A DNA stretch of 7,553 nucleotides. It comes from Bacillota bacterium (GTDB lineage Bacteria; Bacillota; Sulfobacillia; Thermaerobacterales; Thermaerobacteraceae). This document shows positions 1 through 5,036 of the stretch, in pieces (position 1 is the stretch's first letter; each line of letters opens with the position of its first letter). The DNA lies in contig QGUQ01000084.1 in NCBI GenBank assembly GCA_003242195.1, positions 1 through 7,553 on the forward strand, given 5' to 3'. The notes under the pieces are model-generated. The model had not been told where the DNA came from, made no database searches, and saw nothing but the letters and a program-made list of their open reading frames with translations. The translations under genes were made by a program, and so were the position numbers.

Positions 1-230
1 TTCTGGGGCTGTGAGTTTTTTATAAGAGACGGACCCTGCTGCGCCGGGGGTGAGGGAACCGGCGGGGGGCCCGCCGGGGCACGAAGGGGGCGGGGATGGC
101 TTGGAAAGCCTTCTCCGCCCCGTTCTCGTTCGGGCCGGTGCCGTCCTGGCCTGTCTTCCCCTGAGCCGATGTCCGGCTGTCCGGCGCGCGGCCGATCGCC
201 GCGAACCCGGCCGCAAGCGGGGCCGTCCGT
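1..230. other. Gene-free left edge with GC-rich hairpins
   Basis: No convincing gene is seen. A T6 run at 15-20 could be the tail of a terminator whose stem is outside the window. Hairpins are present at 59-77 (perfect 8 bp, GGG loop) and 87-121. The short open frame at 50-250 has low-complexity Arg/Gly/Pro content and no ribosome binding site, so I do not call it a gene. Confidence 0.4.
87..121 (+). terminator. Long imperfect hairpin, terminator-like
   Basis: Ten pairs (87-96 with 112-121, one of them a G-U pair at 94/114), a T/T mismatch (97/111) and five more pairs (98-102 with 106-110) close on a GGA loop. The G-U pair forms only in RNA made from the plus strand; on the minus strand it would be a C-A mismatch. 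The 3' flank GTTCTCGTT is only moderately T-rich. It may end a transcript entering from the left, or belong to a structured RNA. A second perfect 8-bp GC hairpin lies at 59-77. Confidence 0.35.
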
Positions 231-824
231 TCATCGCGGCTCGCCGATGACCACCTGGAGGGGGCGCCAGCGGCCGTCCTCCCGGGAGAACCGGATCCAT
301 GCCGGGCGCCGCGTCGTGCCCGTGTAAACGTGGTAGCGTGCGATGAGATGGCCCTCCCGGGTCAGAAGCAGCTGCCCCAGGGTGACGCGATCCGCGCGGA
401 AGCCGTGCCCGGGCGCGCGCTCGCGCAGGATCTCCGTTCCCACCCGGGCCAGCTCCGGGGCGAACTGGCCCAGGAAATGCCGGGCTTCCTCCGGGGTGTT
501 GACGGCGAGGGGCGGGCCGCCCTCCTCGTACAGGGCGGGTGCCGTGTCGCCTTCGACGGCCAGCGCAAGGCCGGGTTCCAGGGGCGCTACTGCCGGCGCC
601 CCGGGCTGCAGGCCCAGCCGGGCCAGGGATAGGGCCCAGGGCAGGCCCGCCGCGACGGCCGCCAACAGCAGCATCAGGCCGGCGGCGAGGGGGAAGGGCG
701 CCCGGGGCGTGGGAACAGGGCGACCGGAAGCCTCCGGCTCCAGCGCGCGAGAGCTACTCCCTGCCCGCTGCAGTGGGCCGGGCCGCGACGGCGGGTCGGG
801 CCGTGACCTGGAGTCGTCGCGCAT
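231..824 (-). CDS. Small single-pass membrane protein, unknown function
   Basis: The protein has 197 residues. The start is the ATG read from 824 on the minus strand, preceded by AAGGGGTGAG; the open frame extends further upstream to 1514, but only as an antisense shadow of the adenosyltransferase gene. Residues 1-42 are rich in Arg, Pro and Ser. One hydrophobic segment follows at about 43-70 (PLAAGLMLLLAAVAAGLPWA) with no signal-peptidase site that I can see, so a cytoplasmic N-terminus and an outside C-terminal domain are likely. The outer part (about 90-197) looks like a small soluble alpha/beta domain, ending in strands such as LIARYHVYTG and WIRFSREDGRWRPLQVV. I recognise no family. The gene is divergent from the cobalamin adenosyltransferase gene, so any shared control would lie in 825-1001. 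The ORF is well supported; its function is not known. Confidence 0.7.
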   Translation of the reverse strand: MRDDSRSRPDPPSRPGPLQRAGSSSRALEPEASGRPVPTPRAPFPLAAGLMLLLAAVAAGLPWALSLARLGLQPGAPAVAPLEPGLALAVEGDTAPALYEEGGPPLAVNTPEEARHFLGQFAPELARVGTEILRERAPGHGFRADRVTLGQLLLTREGHLIARYHVYTGTTRRPAWIRFSREDGRWRPLQVVIGEPR

Positions 825-958
825 GGCGCTCACCCCTTCACCCCTATGCGCCGGAGCAGCGGTCCATGCGGGCAGGCATGGCCGGCTACGATCATCGAGG
901 GAAGGGCCGCCGGCGCGCCGAATACCCGTCCTATACCAGCCGACGCCCGGGCGCGTTG

Positions 959-985
959 CCAGCCGGCACCCGGGCGCCCGGCTGG
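959..985 (+). promoter_or_regulatory. Leader hairpin before adenosyltransferase gene
   Basis: A perfect 8-bp inverted repeat, CCAGCCGG (959-966) with CCGGCTGG (978-985), ends just before the AGGGGGTGA ribosome-binding region of the GTG start at 1002. In the mRNA it could affect access to that site. I looked for a cobalamin riboswitch B12 box (GCCACTG-type) in 825-1001 and found none. No clear -35/-10 pair was found for either divergent gene. Confidence 0.3.
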
Positions 986-1001
986 TCAGGGGGTGAGGGG
1001 C

Positions 1002-1643
1002 GTGAAGATCTATACCCGTGCCGGTGACGCGGGACAGACCAGCCTCTTCGGAGGCCGGCGCGTGGGCAAGGACGACCCGCGTGTGGAAGCCTACGGGGCC
1101 GTGGACGAGTTGAACGCGGTGCTCGGCCTGGCAGTCGCGCAACTGGGCGGTGAAGAACCGACCGAACTGTTGCTGCGGCTCCAGGAGGACCTGTTCCGGC
1201 TGGGGGCGGATCTGGCTACGCCCGGCGACGCCGGCCGCGCCGGGGAATCCCGGGTGCGCGTGAGCGACGATCTGGTGGAGGCGTTGGAACGGGCCATCGA
1301 TCGATACGATGCGGAGCTGCCGCCGCTGCGCCAGTTCATTCTCCCGGGAGGAACGGTGGCGGGGGCCACCCTGCACGTGGCCCGCACGGTGGCGCGGCGC
1401 GCGGAGCGGTGCACGGTCGCCCTGGCGGCGCGCGAGCAGGTCAACCCCGCGGCGCTGCGGTATCTGAACAGGCTGTCGGACCTGCTGTTCGTCCTCGCCC
1501 GCTGGGTGAACCACCGCGCGGGCGTCGCAGAGGTTCCGTGGGGCAGCCCGCCGTGGCGGGGGCCCGATGGGGGCGGCGCCGCTTCCGCCCGAGGCGGGAA
1601 GGGAGCCGGCGAGGCAGGAGCCGGCGAGGCAAGCGCGTCCTAA
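1002..1643 (+). CDS. Cob(I)alamin adenosyltransferase, PduO type
   Basis: This cytoplasmic enzyme transfers the 5'-deoxyadenosyl group of ATP to cob(I)alamin to make adenosylcobalamin. The GTG start at 1002 gives an N-terminus MKIYTRAGDAGQTSLFGG, which matches the family's ATP-binding signature; AGGGGGTGA lies just upstream. Further family landmarks are YGAVDELNA (31-39), FILPGG (112-117), the basic helix ARTVARRAER (127-136) and YLNRLSDLLFVLAR (154-167) with N170. The protein has 213 residues against about 180-190 for typical members. The excess is a Gly/Ala/Glu-rich tail after about residue 180, partly encoded by two tandem 15-bp units. No other cobalamin gene is in the window, so its client enzyme cannot be named. 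Symbols in use for the family include cobO/pduO/yvqK; I leave the field empty because the orthologue is not resolved. Confidence 0.93.
   Translation: MKIYTRAGDAGQTSLFGGRRVGKDDPRVEAYGAVDELNAVLGLAVAQLGGEEPTELLLRLQEDLFRLGADLATPGDAGRAGESRVRVSDDLVEALERAIDRYDAELPPLRQFILPGGTVAGATLHVARTVARRAERCTVALAAREQVNPAALRYLNRLSDLLFVLARWVNHRAGVAEVPWGSPPWRGPDGGGAASARGGKGAGEAGAGEASAS
1602..1631 (+). repeat. Two tandem 15-bp units in the gene's 3' end
   Basis: GGAGCCGGCGAGGCA occurs twice head to tail (1602-1616 and 1617-1631), both exact. The unit keeps the reading frame and encodes the repeated Gly-Ala-Gly-Glu-Ala part of the adenosyltransferase tail. Replication slippage is the simple explanation. Confidence 0.85.
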
Positions 1644-1944
1644 GCTTCTGTCGCCGTGGTGGCCGCATCCGCGGCCGGGTCCGTGGGGGCGGGGCCGAAC
1701 CGGGGGCGAGTGTCTGAAACGAGGGTGTTCTCGCTAGCCCGCATTCCCTGGGATCGGCCAGCCTGCCCCTCAGCGCGCGACGCGCTGCGCCACTGGCTGT
1801 GGTTGCACCCGCGGTGAGTGGCACCGGCTCGTCCGCCCGCCGCCCGGCCGCGGGCTCCTGGGCAAGGAGCCGCGGGATGGGCAAGGGTGTCGTCCGGCGG
1901 CCGTCCCGCGGGTGAGTGCTCGCATGGCGTGGAGGTGTCACCTG
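1644..1944. other. Gene-free interval with several GC hairpins
   Basis: No gene is supported here. The minus-strand frame covering 1441-1950 is Arg/Pro-rich and overlaps the adenosyltransferase gene, so I treat it as a shadow. Hairpins include GGCCGC/GCGGCC at 1661-1676; CAGCGCG/CGCGCTG at 1771-1787 with outer pairing 1757-1761 to 1793-1797; a stem at 1848-1875 (11 pairs, one bulged G); and CCGCGGGA/TCCCGCGG pairing 1870-1877 with 1904-1911. The last two share bases and cannot form together. None has a good T tail, so termination of the upstream gene here is unproven. Confidence 0.4.
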
Positions 1945-1973
1945 TTGCACGGGACCGGGCGCCCCGCTATAAT
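1945..1973 (+). promoter_or_regulatory. Sigma-70-type promoter of the tRNA operon
   Basis: TTGCAC (-35, 1945-1950; 5 of 6 to TTGACA) and TATAAT (-10, 1968-1973; 6 of 6) are separated by exactly 17 bases. The expected start is near 1980, about 40 bases before the first tRNA. The 5' leader contains a perfect 8-bp hairpin, AGGCGGTC/GACCGCCT with a GAG loop (1984-2002). Confidence 0.88.
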
Positions 1974-2018
1974 AGGCATCGCGAGGCGGTCGAGGACCGC
2001 CTGCACCGGGTGGCGCGA

Positions 2019-2092
2019 GGCGGCGTAGCTCAGTTGGTCAGAGCATGCGGTTCATACCCGCAGGGTCGGTGGTTCGAATCCACCCGCCGCTA
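2019..2092 (+). tRNA. tRNA-Met (anticodon CAT), elongator type
   Basis: The cloverleaf is complete. The acceptor is GGCGGCG (2019-2025) with CGCCGCT (2085-2091), the first pair being G-U. The D stem is GCTC/GAGC. The anticodon stem is TGCGG/CCGCA around loop TTCATAC, with anticodon CAT at 2053-2055. The T arm is GGTGG-TTCGAAT-CCACC. The initiator anticodon-stem run GGG/CCC is absent, and the loop is that of elongator Met rather than lysidine-type Ile. The 3' CCA is not fully encoded: after discriminator A2092 the DNA reads CCG. Confidence 0.95.
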
Positions 2093-2118
2093 CCGGTTCG
2101 TCACAATCGAGTTTGCAT

Positions 2119-2191
2119 AGGCCCTTAGCTCAATTGGTAGAGCACCTGACTCTTAATCAGGGTGTTGTGGGTTCGAGTCCCACAGGGCCTA
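2119..2191 (+). tRNA. tRNA-Lys (anticodon CTT)
   Basis: The cloverleaf is complete. The acceptor is AGGCCCT (2119-2125) with AGGGCCT (2184-2190). The D stem is GCTC/GAGC. The anticodon stem is CCTGA/TCAGG around CTCTTAA, so the anticodon is CTT. The T arm is GTGGG-TTCGAGT-CCCAC. CCA is not encoded: after discriminator A2191 the DNA reads CAAG. It is co-transcribed with tRNA-Met and lies 26 bases after it. Its 3' half faces the phage-like genes and is a natural integration target. Confidence 0.95.
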
Positions 2192-2228
2192 CAAGAAACC
2201 CGCGCGCGGCGCGGGTTTCTTGCTTTTC
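2192..2228 (+). terminator. Strong terminator of the tRNA operon
   Basis: A perfect 14-bp inverted repeat pairs 2192-2205 (CAAGAAACCCGCGC) with 2209-2222 around a GCG loop. TTTT follows at 2225-2228. The A-run/T-run ends of the stem make it a potential terminator on both strands, so it could also shield the tRNA operon from leftward transcription. It begins one base after the tRNA-Lys discriminator. Confidence 0.93.
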
Positions 2229-2249
2229 TAGCGCCCGTCCGGCAGGGCG

Positions 2250-2271
2250 TTGACAGGAATGTGACAGGAAT
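2250..2271 (+). repeat. Two 10-bp direct repeats, one helical turn apart
   Basis: TGACAGGAAT occurs at 2251-2260 and 2262-2271, an 11-bp period that puts both copies on one face of the helix. With the T at 2250 the first copy also forms TTGACA, but no -10 box lies at the right distance. Position between the tRNA terminator and the first element gene fits an integrase/excisionase arm site or a repressor site; this is inference. Confidence 0.5.
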
Positions 2272-2275
2272 CGGC

Positions 2276-2294
2276 GCGGGGCCTACGGCCCCGC
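2276..2294. other. Perfect 8-bp GC hairpin
   Basis: GCGGGGCC (2276-2283) pairs with GGCCCCGC (2287-2294) around TAC. It sits 15 bases before the -35 box of the element promoter. The following TTCCCTATTC is a poor terminator tail. It may be a protein-binding palindrome or insulate the promoter from upstream transcription. Confidence 0.4.
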
Positions 2295-2309
2295 TTCCCT
2301 ATTCGGGTC

Positions 2310-2338
2310 TTGACAATCATACTGCATGATGATAGAGA
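2310..2338 (+). promoter_or_regulatory. Element promoter with operator-like inverted repeat
   Basis: TTGACA (2310-2315) is a perfect -35. A weak -10, TAGAGA (2333-2338), lies 17 bases on. The spacer carries an inverted repeat, ATCAT (2316-2320) and ATGAT (2326-2330), lying wholly between the two boxes, where a bound dimer would block RNA polymerase. A second short palindrome, ATACGGTAT (2350-2358), lies in the leader. The next gene starts with an XRE-type DNA-binding domain, so autorepression is plausible. Confidence 0.6.
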
Positions 2339-2381
2339 TGGTGGTGGCAATACGGTATGACACTCACAGGAGGCGACCCCG

Positions 2382-3404
2382 ATGCCTGCCGCATTCGGGC
2401 AAACCCTTCAGACGCTGATGAAGCAAAACGGTTGGTCCCCCGCTGATCTCGCCAAGCGAACCGGCCTGTCTACAGCCACCATCACCCGCTACCTGCGGGG
2501 CGGAAAACCGTCCGCCGACAGCCTCCTGCGGCTATCGCGGACACTGGGGATCGACCCGTGGACGCTGTACGGTGCGCCGTCGGCACGGCTGGCAGCGCTG
2601 GCTGAGGAATGGAGCGACGACGACCGGCCGCGGTGGTCGTACAGCAAGCTGGCCGACTACCTGCGCTGCCCGGCTTTCTACTACTTCCGCCACGTAGCGG
2701 CGCTCGAAGTCCCGTCTGATCCTGACGCCGTCATCGGCAGTGCCGCCCACGCCGGCATCGAGCAGGTGCTTCGGGCGCGGGCGGGCATGGATGCGGAAGA
2801 CCCGCAGGCCGCTGTCATTGGGCGGGTGCAGGAGGAAGCTCCTTACCTGGCGCCGGACGACGAAGGAAACCTGCCGGACCCCGAAGCGCTGGCAAGGGAA
2901 AGCTGGCAGATCGTCCAGGTCTACCAGGATCAAATCGCAACGACCTTCGAGCCGGTAGCTGTGGAACAACGGATGGAAGCCACCATTGCCGGCGTCCGCG
3001 TCACGTGCGTCCTGGATGTCATCGACTCCGAAGGGCGCATTCGCGATACGAAGACCTCCAAGCGCAAGCCAACCCAAACGGACCTGGACGAAAACCTGCA
3101 GGCTACCATGTACGACATCGCGTTTACCCAAAACTACGGGCAACCACCCAAAGGGATGGTCTTTGATTACCTGTTGCGCCGGAAGAGCGGCATTGAGGCC
3201 ATGTCGTTCCCGGTCAGGGAACGCACCGATGCCGACCGCAACAGGCTGACGCGCATCGTGGAGGAGGTGGTCCAGGCCGCCGAAAGTGGGCGCTTCTATC
3301 CCAATCCCCTGAACAAGTACGGCTGCGGGCGCTGTCCCTTCCGCGACGCCTGCTATGAGGAATTCGGCGGCGGGTTGCCTGCGAAGGAACAAGCTATCGC
3401 TTGA
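2382..3404 (+). CDS. XRE HTH fused to Cas4/RecB-like Fe-S nuclease
   Basis: The protein has 340 residues and starts at ATG 2382 with AGGAGG eight bases upstream. Residues about 6-60 form an XRE/Cro-type helix-turn-helix (SPADLAKRTGLSTATITRYLRG, split here as SPADLAKRTGLS and TATITRYLRG). Residues about 84-326 match a PD-(D/E)XK exonuclease of the Cas4/RecB-like group. Landmarks are SYSKLADYLRCPAFYYF (86-102), H123 in GSAAH, D212, D222-x-K224 and the Q240...Y244 motif. Four cysteines, C96 plus C315, C318 and C324, match the iron-sulfur 'staple' of AddB/Cas4-type nucleases. Such enzymes in phages usually resect DNA ends for recombination with a partner ssDNA-binding or annealing protein. The next gene could supply that partner. 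The N-terminal DNA-binding domain is the odd part: it may target the nuclease, or let the protein repress its own promoter. It is first in the rightward gene set. Confidence 0.85.
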   Translation: MPAAFGQTLQTLMKQNGWSPADLAKRTGLSTATITRYLRGGKPSADSLLRLSRTLGIDPWTLYGAPSARLAALAEEWSDDDRPRWSYSKLADYLRCPAFYYFRHVAALEVPSDPDAVIGSAAHAGIEQVLRARAGMDAEDPQAAVIGRVQEEAPYLAPDDEGNLPDPEALARESWQIVQVYQDQIATTFEPVAVEQRMEATIAGVRVTCVLDVIDSEGRIRDTKTSKRKPTQTDLDENLQATMYDIAFTQNYGQPPKGMVFDYLLRRKSGIEAMSFPVRERTDADRNRLTRIVEEVVQAAESGRFYPNPLNKYGCGRCPFRDACYEEFGGGLPAKEQAIA

Positions 3405-3406
3405 TT

Positions 3407-3433
3407 CTGTAAGTCAACCTGTAAGTCAACCTG
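3407..3433 (+). repeat. 12-bp tandem repeat after the nuclease gene
   Basis: CTGTAAGTCAAC occurs twice head to tail (3407-3418 and 3419-3430), followed by CTG as the start of a third copy. It begins two bases after the nuclease stop codon and lies upstream of the next gene's ribosome binding site. It could be a protein site or a slippage product; nothing else marks it. Confidence 0.75.
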
Positions 3434-3480
3434 CCGGTCGTTGGATCAACACATCATCACGTCGAAAGGAGCGAAAAGAC

Positions 3481-4221
3481 ATGGAGCAGAACCAGGCGTT
3501 GGCGATTACGGAAAACCAGAACCTGCAGGTGGCCAATCCGGTGGAAGCCCTAAAGCAGTTTGCCGAACAGCAGAGCACGGGCTTCCGCCCGATGTGGTAC
3601 GCCATCCGGGATTCCGGATTCGTGGCGGAGAACGACACGCGACAGGAATTCCGGGGCGTGATCCTGGCTGTCCGCAAGACGCGGCGCCACACCATTTACG
3701 ACCCCGAAACAGAACAGCAGGTGCCCGAATGCGTGTTGGTCCGCACGGACCCTGACGTGGGGCAGACCATGGATGGCAAGATGCGGTCCTGCGCCACCTG
3801 TCCGTTCAACAAATGGGGCACGGCCATTCGGCCGGACGGTACCAAGGGCCGCGGCAAGGCGTGCCGCGAGAAGCGGTTGATCCTGTTCTTACCGGATGGC
3901 TTTGCCTTGCCGGTGCTGATCGCGGCACCGCCGACTTCCATCCGTGCGGTCGAAACGTTCCGTTCCTACATGCAGACCATCGGCAAGCCCCTGATCCTCT
4001 CCCGCGTCCGCTTGACGGTGCGGCGCGAACAGCGGGGTGGAAACGCCTGGGGCATCCTCCAGCTGGACTACGAACGCCCGCTGGACGAAGCGGAAATCGC
4101 GGAGCTGGCTGCGAAGATCGAAAAGATCAAGGCCCAGGTGGATCAGTGGATGGCCGCCAGCCCGCAGGACATCGACGTGGACGACCTGGAGGGCGCGGAA
4201 GAAGCCGGCGACGTGTTCTGA
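3481..4221 (+). CDS. Phage-type protein, possible ssDNA-binding protein
   Basis: The protein has 246 residues. The ATG at 3481 follows AAAGGAG at 3465-3471 with nine bases between. I do not recognise the family with certainty. Visible features are a central domain with many beta-like segments (for example EFRGVILAVRKT and KRLILFLPDGFALPVLIAA) and cysteines C84, C104-x2-C107 and C128, which could bind zinc. A helix rich in Lys and Glu follows (about 203-224), then a strongly acidic tail (DIDVDDLEGAEEAGDVF) that ends in Phe. An acidic tail with a terminal aromatic residue is the hallmark of bacterial SSB and T7 gp2.5, where it recruits partner proteins. Together with its place right after an exonuclease gene, this suggests ssDNA binding or recombination mediation. 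That role is inferred, not shown by homology. Confidence 0.7.
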   Translation: MEQNQALAITENQNLQVANPVEALKQFAEQQSTGFRPMWYAIRDSGFVAENDTRQEFRGVILAVRKTRRHTIYDPETEQQVPECVLVRTDPDVGQTMDGKMRSCATCPFNKWGTAIRPDGTKGRGKACREKRLILFLPDGFALPVLIAAPPTSIRAVETFRSYMQTIGKPLILSRVRLTVRREQRGGNAWGILQLDYERPLDEAEIAELAAKIEKIKAQVDQWMAASPQDIDVDDLEGAEEAGDVF

Positions 4222-4254
4222 GACAACCAGGACCAACTGAGCAAGGCAACGACG

Positions 4255-4289
4255 GAAGGGGGCCGGTGAACGCCGGCCCCCTTCATTTT
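4255..4289 (+). terminator. Perfect 12-bp terminator inside the gene set
   Basis: GAAGGGGGCCGG (4255-4266) pairs perfectly with CCGGCCCCCTTC (4273-4284) around TGAACG, and A then TTTT follow (4286-4289). It lies 33 bases after the SSB-like gene. The next ribosome binding site starts five bases after the T-run, which leaves no room for a promoter in between. The downstream genes must therefore be reached by read-through, antitermination or a promoter located further upstream. Confidence 0.85.
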
Positions 4290-4313
4290 GCCCAAAGGAG
4301 GCGGAACATAGCC

Positions 4314-4808
4314 ATGGGAGCCATGCTGACGGTCAACGAGGTGGCAAAGCGGTTAGGCGTCAGCCGGGAAACGGTCTACCAGTGGATCCGCAACGGCCGC
4401 CTGCCGTCTGTCCGGCCTTCGCGTAGGGTGATCCGTATTCCGGAAGAGGCCCTGGAGCACGCGGGCCTTGGGCGGGCCGCGCAGGCCAACCTGGAGACCG
4501 GTGATCAACAGGATGGCGTGGTGGTCATCACCGCCGGACAGCTGACTCGCATCGTGGAAAGGGCCGTTCGGCGGGCCGTCCAGGAGGCGCTGGCCGCCCA
4601 TACGAGCGGTGCCAACGGGGGCCTGCTAACCGTTAACGAGGTGGCCCAGCGGTTCGGCGTCGACCGGGAAACGGTCTACCGGTGGGTTAAGGAGGGCCGC
4701 TTGCCGTCTGTCCGGCCTTCGCCCCGGGCGATTCGCATCCCGGCGACGGCTTTGGAAAGCGCCGACGGTCGTGCCACGGAAGGGGGCAGCTCCAATGAAC
4801 AGCACTGA
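4314..4808 (+). CDS. Tandem excisionase/MerR-type HTH protein
   Basis: The protein has 164 residues. ATG 4314 is chosen over ATG 4323 because AAAGGAGG at 4294-4301 lies 12 bases before it; the second ATG would be 21 bases away. Two nearly identical DNA-binding domains are visible: residues 5-48 (LTVNEVAKRLGVSRETVYQW...NGRLPSVRPS) and residues 105-148 (LTVNEVAQRFGVDRETVYRW...EGRLPSVRPS), exactly 100 residues apart. Each is the HTH_17 (excisionase/MerR-like) type, with a short basic wing after the second helix. The linker holds an amphipathic helix (about 77-94, LTRIVERAVRRAVQEAL). Proteins of this kind act as excisionases (Xis) or small transcription factors. Two linked domains suggest binding to a repeated or two-part site. 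The 3' end overlaps the next gene by 14 bases, so the two are translationally coupled. Confidence 0.85.
   Translation: MGAMLTVNEVAKRLGVSRETVYQWIRNGRLPSVRPSRRVIRIPEEALEHAGLGRAAQANLETGDQQDGVVVITAGQLTRIVERAVRRAVQEALAAHTSGANGGLLTVNEVAQRFGVDRETVYRWVKEGRLPSVRPSPRAIRIPATALESADGRATEGGSSNEQH
4321..4740 (+). repeat. In-frame 300-bp-spaced gene-internal duplication
   Basis: Bases 4321-4440 and 4621-4740 align without gaps at an exact offset of 300 bp; I count 94 of 120 identical by hand. CCGGGAAACGGTCTACC is exact in both (4364-4380, 4664-4680), as is TGCCGTCTGTCCGGCCTTCG (4402-4421, 4702-4721). The two HTH domains of the surrounding gene come from this duplication. Confidence 0.9.
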
Positions 4809-5010
4809 ACGGCTGGCCCGGGCGTTGGGCGTTTCCGTGGACGAAGCCCGCCGGCGCATTGAAGCCGCCGCCGCCTACCTGGGCACCACGCCCACGACCG
4901 TCCGGCGGTGGATCAATGAAGGCCGGGTTGTCTTGCCCAGCCAGCCACCCGCCAAGGTCATCCCGTTCCGGCCCCGGGAGGCGGGCAAGGGAAAGGCGGG
5001 GCGGCCATGA
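4795..5010 (+). CDS. Small single-HTH DNA-binding protein
   Basis: The protein has 71 residues. The ATG at 4795 lies inside the end of the tandem-HTH gene (14-base overlap), with the purine-rich GGAAGGGGG upstream. The middle (AAAYLGTTPTTVRRWINEGR, about 25-44) reads as a helix-turn-helix and resembles the RFGVDRETVYRWVKEGR part of the neighbouring protein. The wing sequence differs, and the C-terminus is basic (PFRPREAGKGKAGRP). It may be a diverged relative of the neighbouring HTH units that acts with them, or a separate small regulator. I know of no precise function. The overlap makes co-translation with the preceding gene likely. Confidence 0.75.
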   Translation: MNSTERLARALGVSVDEARRRIEAAAAYLGTTPTTVRRWINEGRVVLPSQPPAKVIPFRPREAGKGKAGRP

Positions 5011-5036
5011 GCGCCCCGCCAAAGATCGGCTAAACA

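Noticed and set aside
40..80. T-box-like string (GTGAGGGAACCGGCGG)
   Set aside because: It does not match the conserved AGGGTGGNACCGCG motif, and no tRNA synthetase or amino-acid gene follows.
825..1001. Cobalamin riboswitch before the adenosyltransferase gene
   Set aside because: No B12-box-like sequence or expected multi-stem layout was found; only one 8-bp hairpin is present.
825..1514. Upstream extension of the minus-strand membrane protein frame
   Set aside because: It is antisense to the adenosyltransferase gene, is low-complexity, and a good ribosome binding site favours the start at 824.
1441..1950. Minus-strand frame of 169 codons
   Set aside because: Its Arg/Pro-rich composition is typical of shadow frames in GC-rich DNA, and it overlaps the 3' end of the adenosyltransferase gene and the tRNA promoter.
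1818..2120. Plus-strand frame reading GVAQLVRACGSYPQGRWFES
   Set aside because: This is the familiar false translation of a tRNA gene, here tRNA-Met.
2250..2278. Second promoter starting at TTGACA 2250
   Set aside because: No acceptable -10 hexamer lies 16-18 bases downstream; the spot reads GGCGCG.
2532..3392. Long minus-strand open frame of 286 codons
   Set aside because: It lies opposite the nuclease, whose catalytic and cysteine motifs prove the plus-strand frame; the minus frame has no recognisable domain or ribosome binding site.
3813..4313. Upstream extension of the tandem-HTH frame
   Set aside because: It is an out-of-frame reading of the SSB-like gene and crosses a terminator; the ribosome binding site at 4294-4301 sets the real start.
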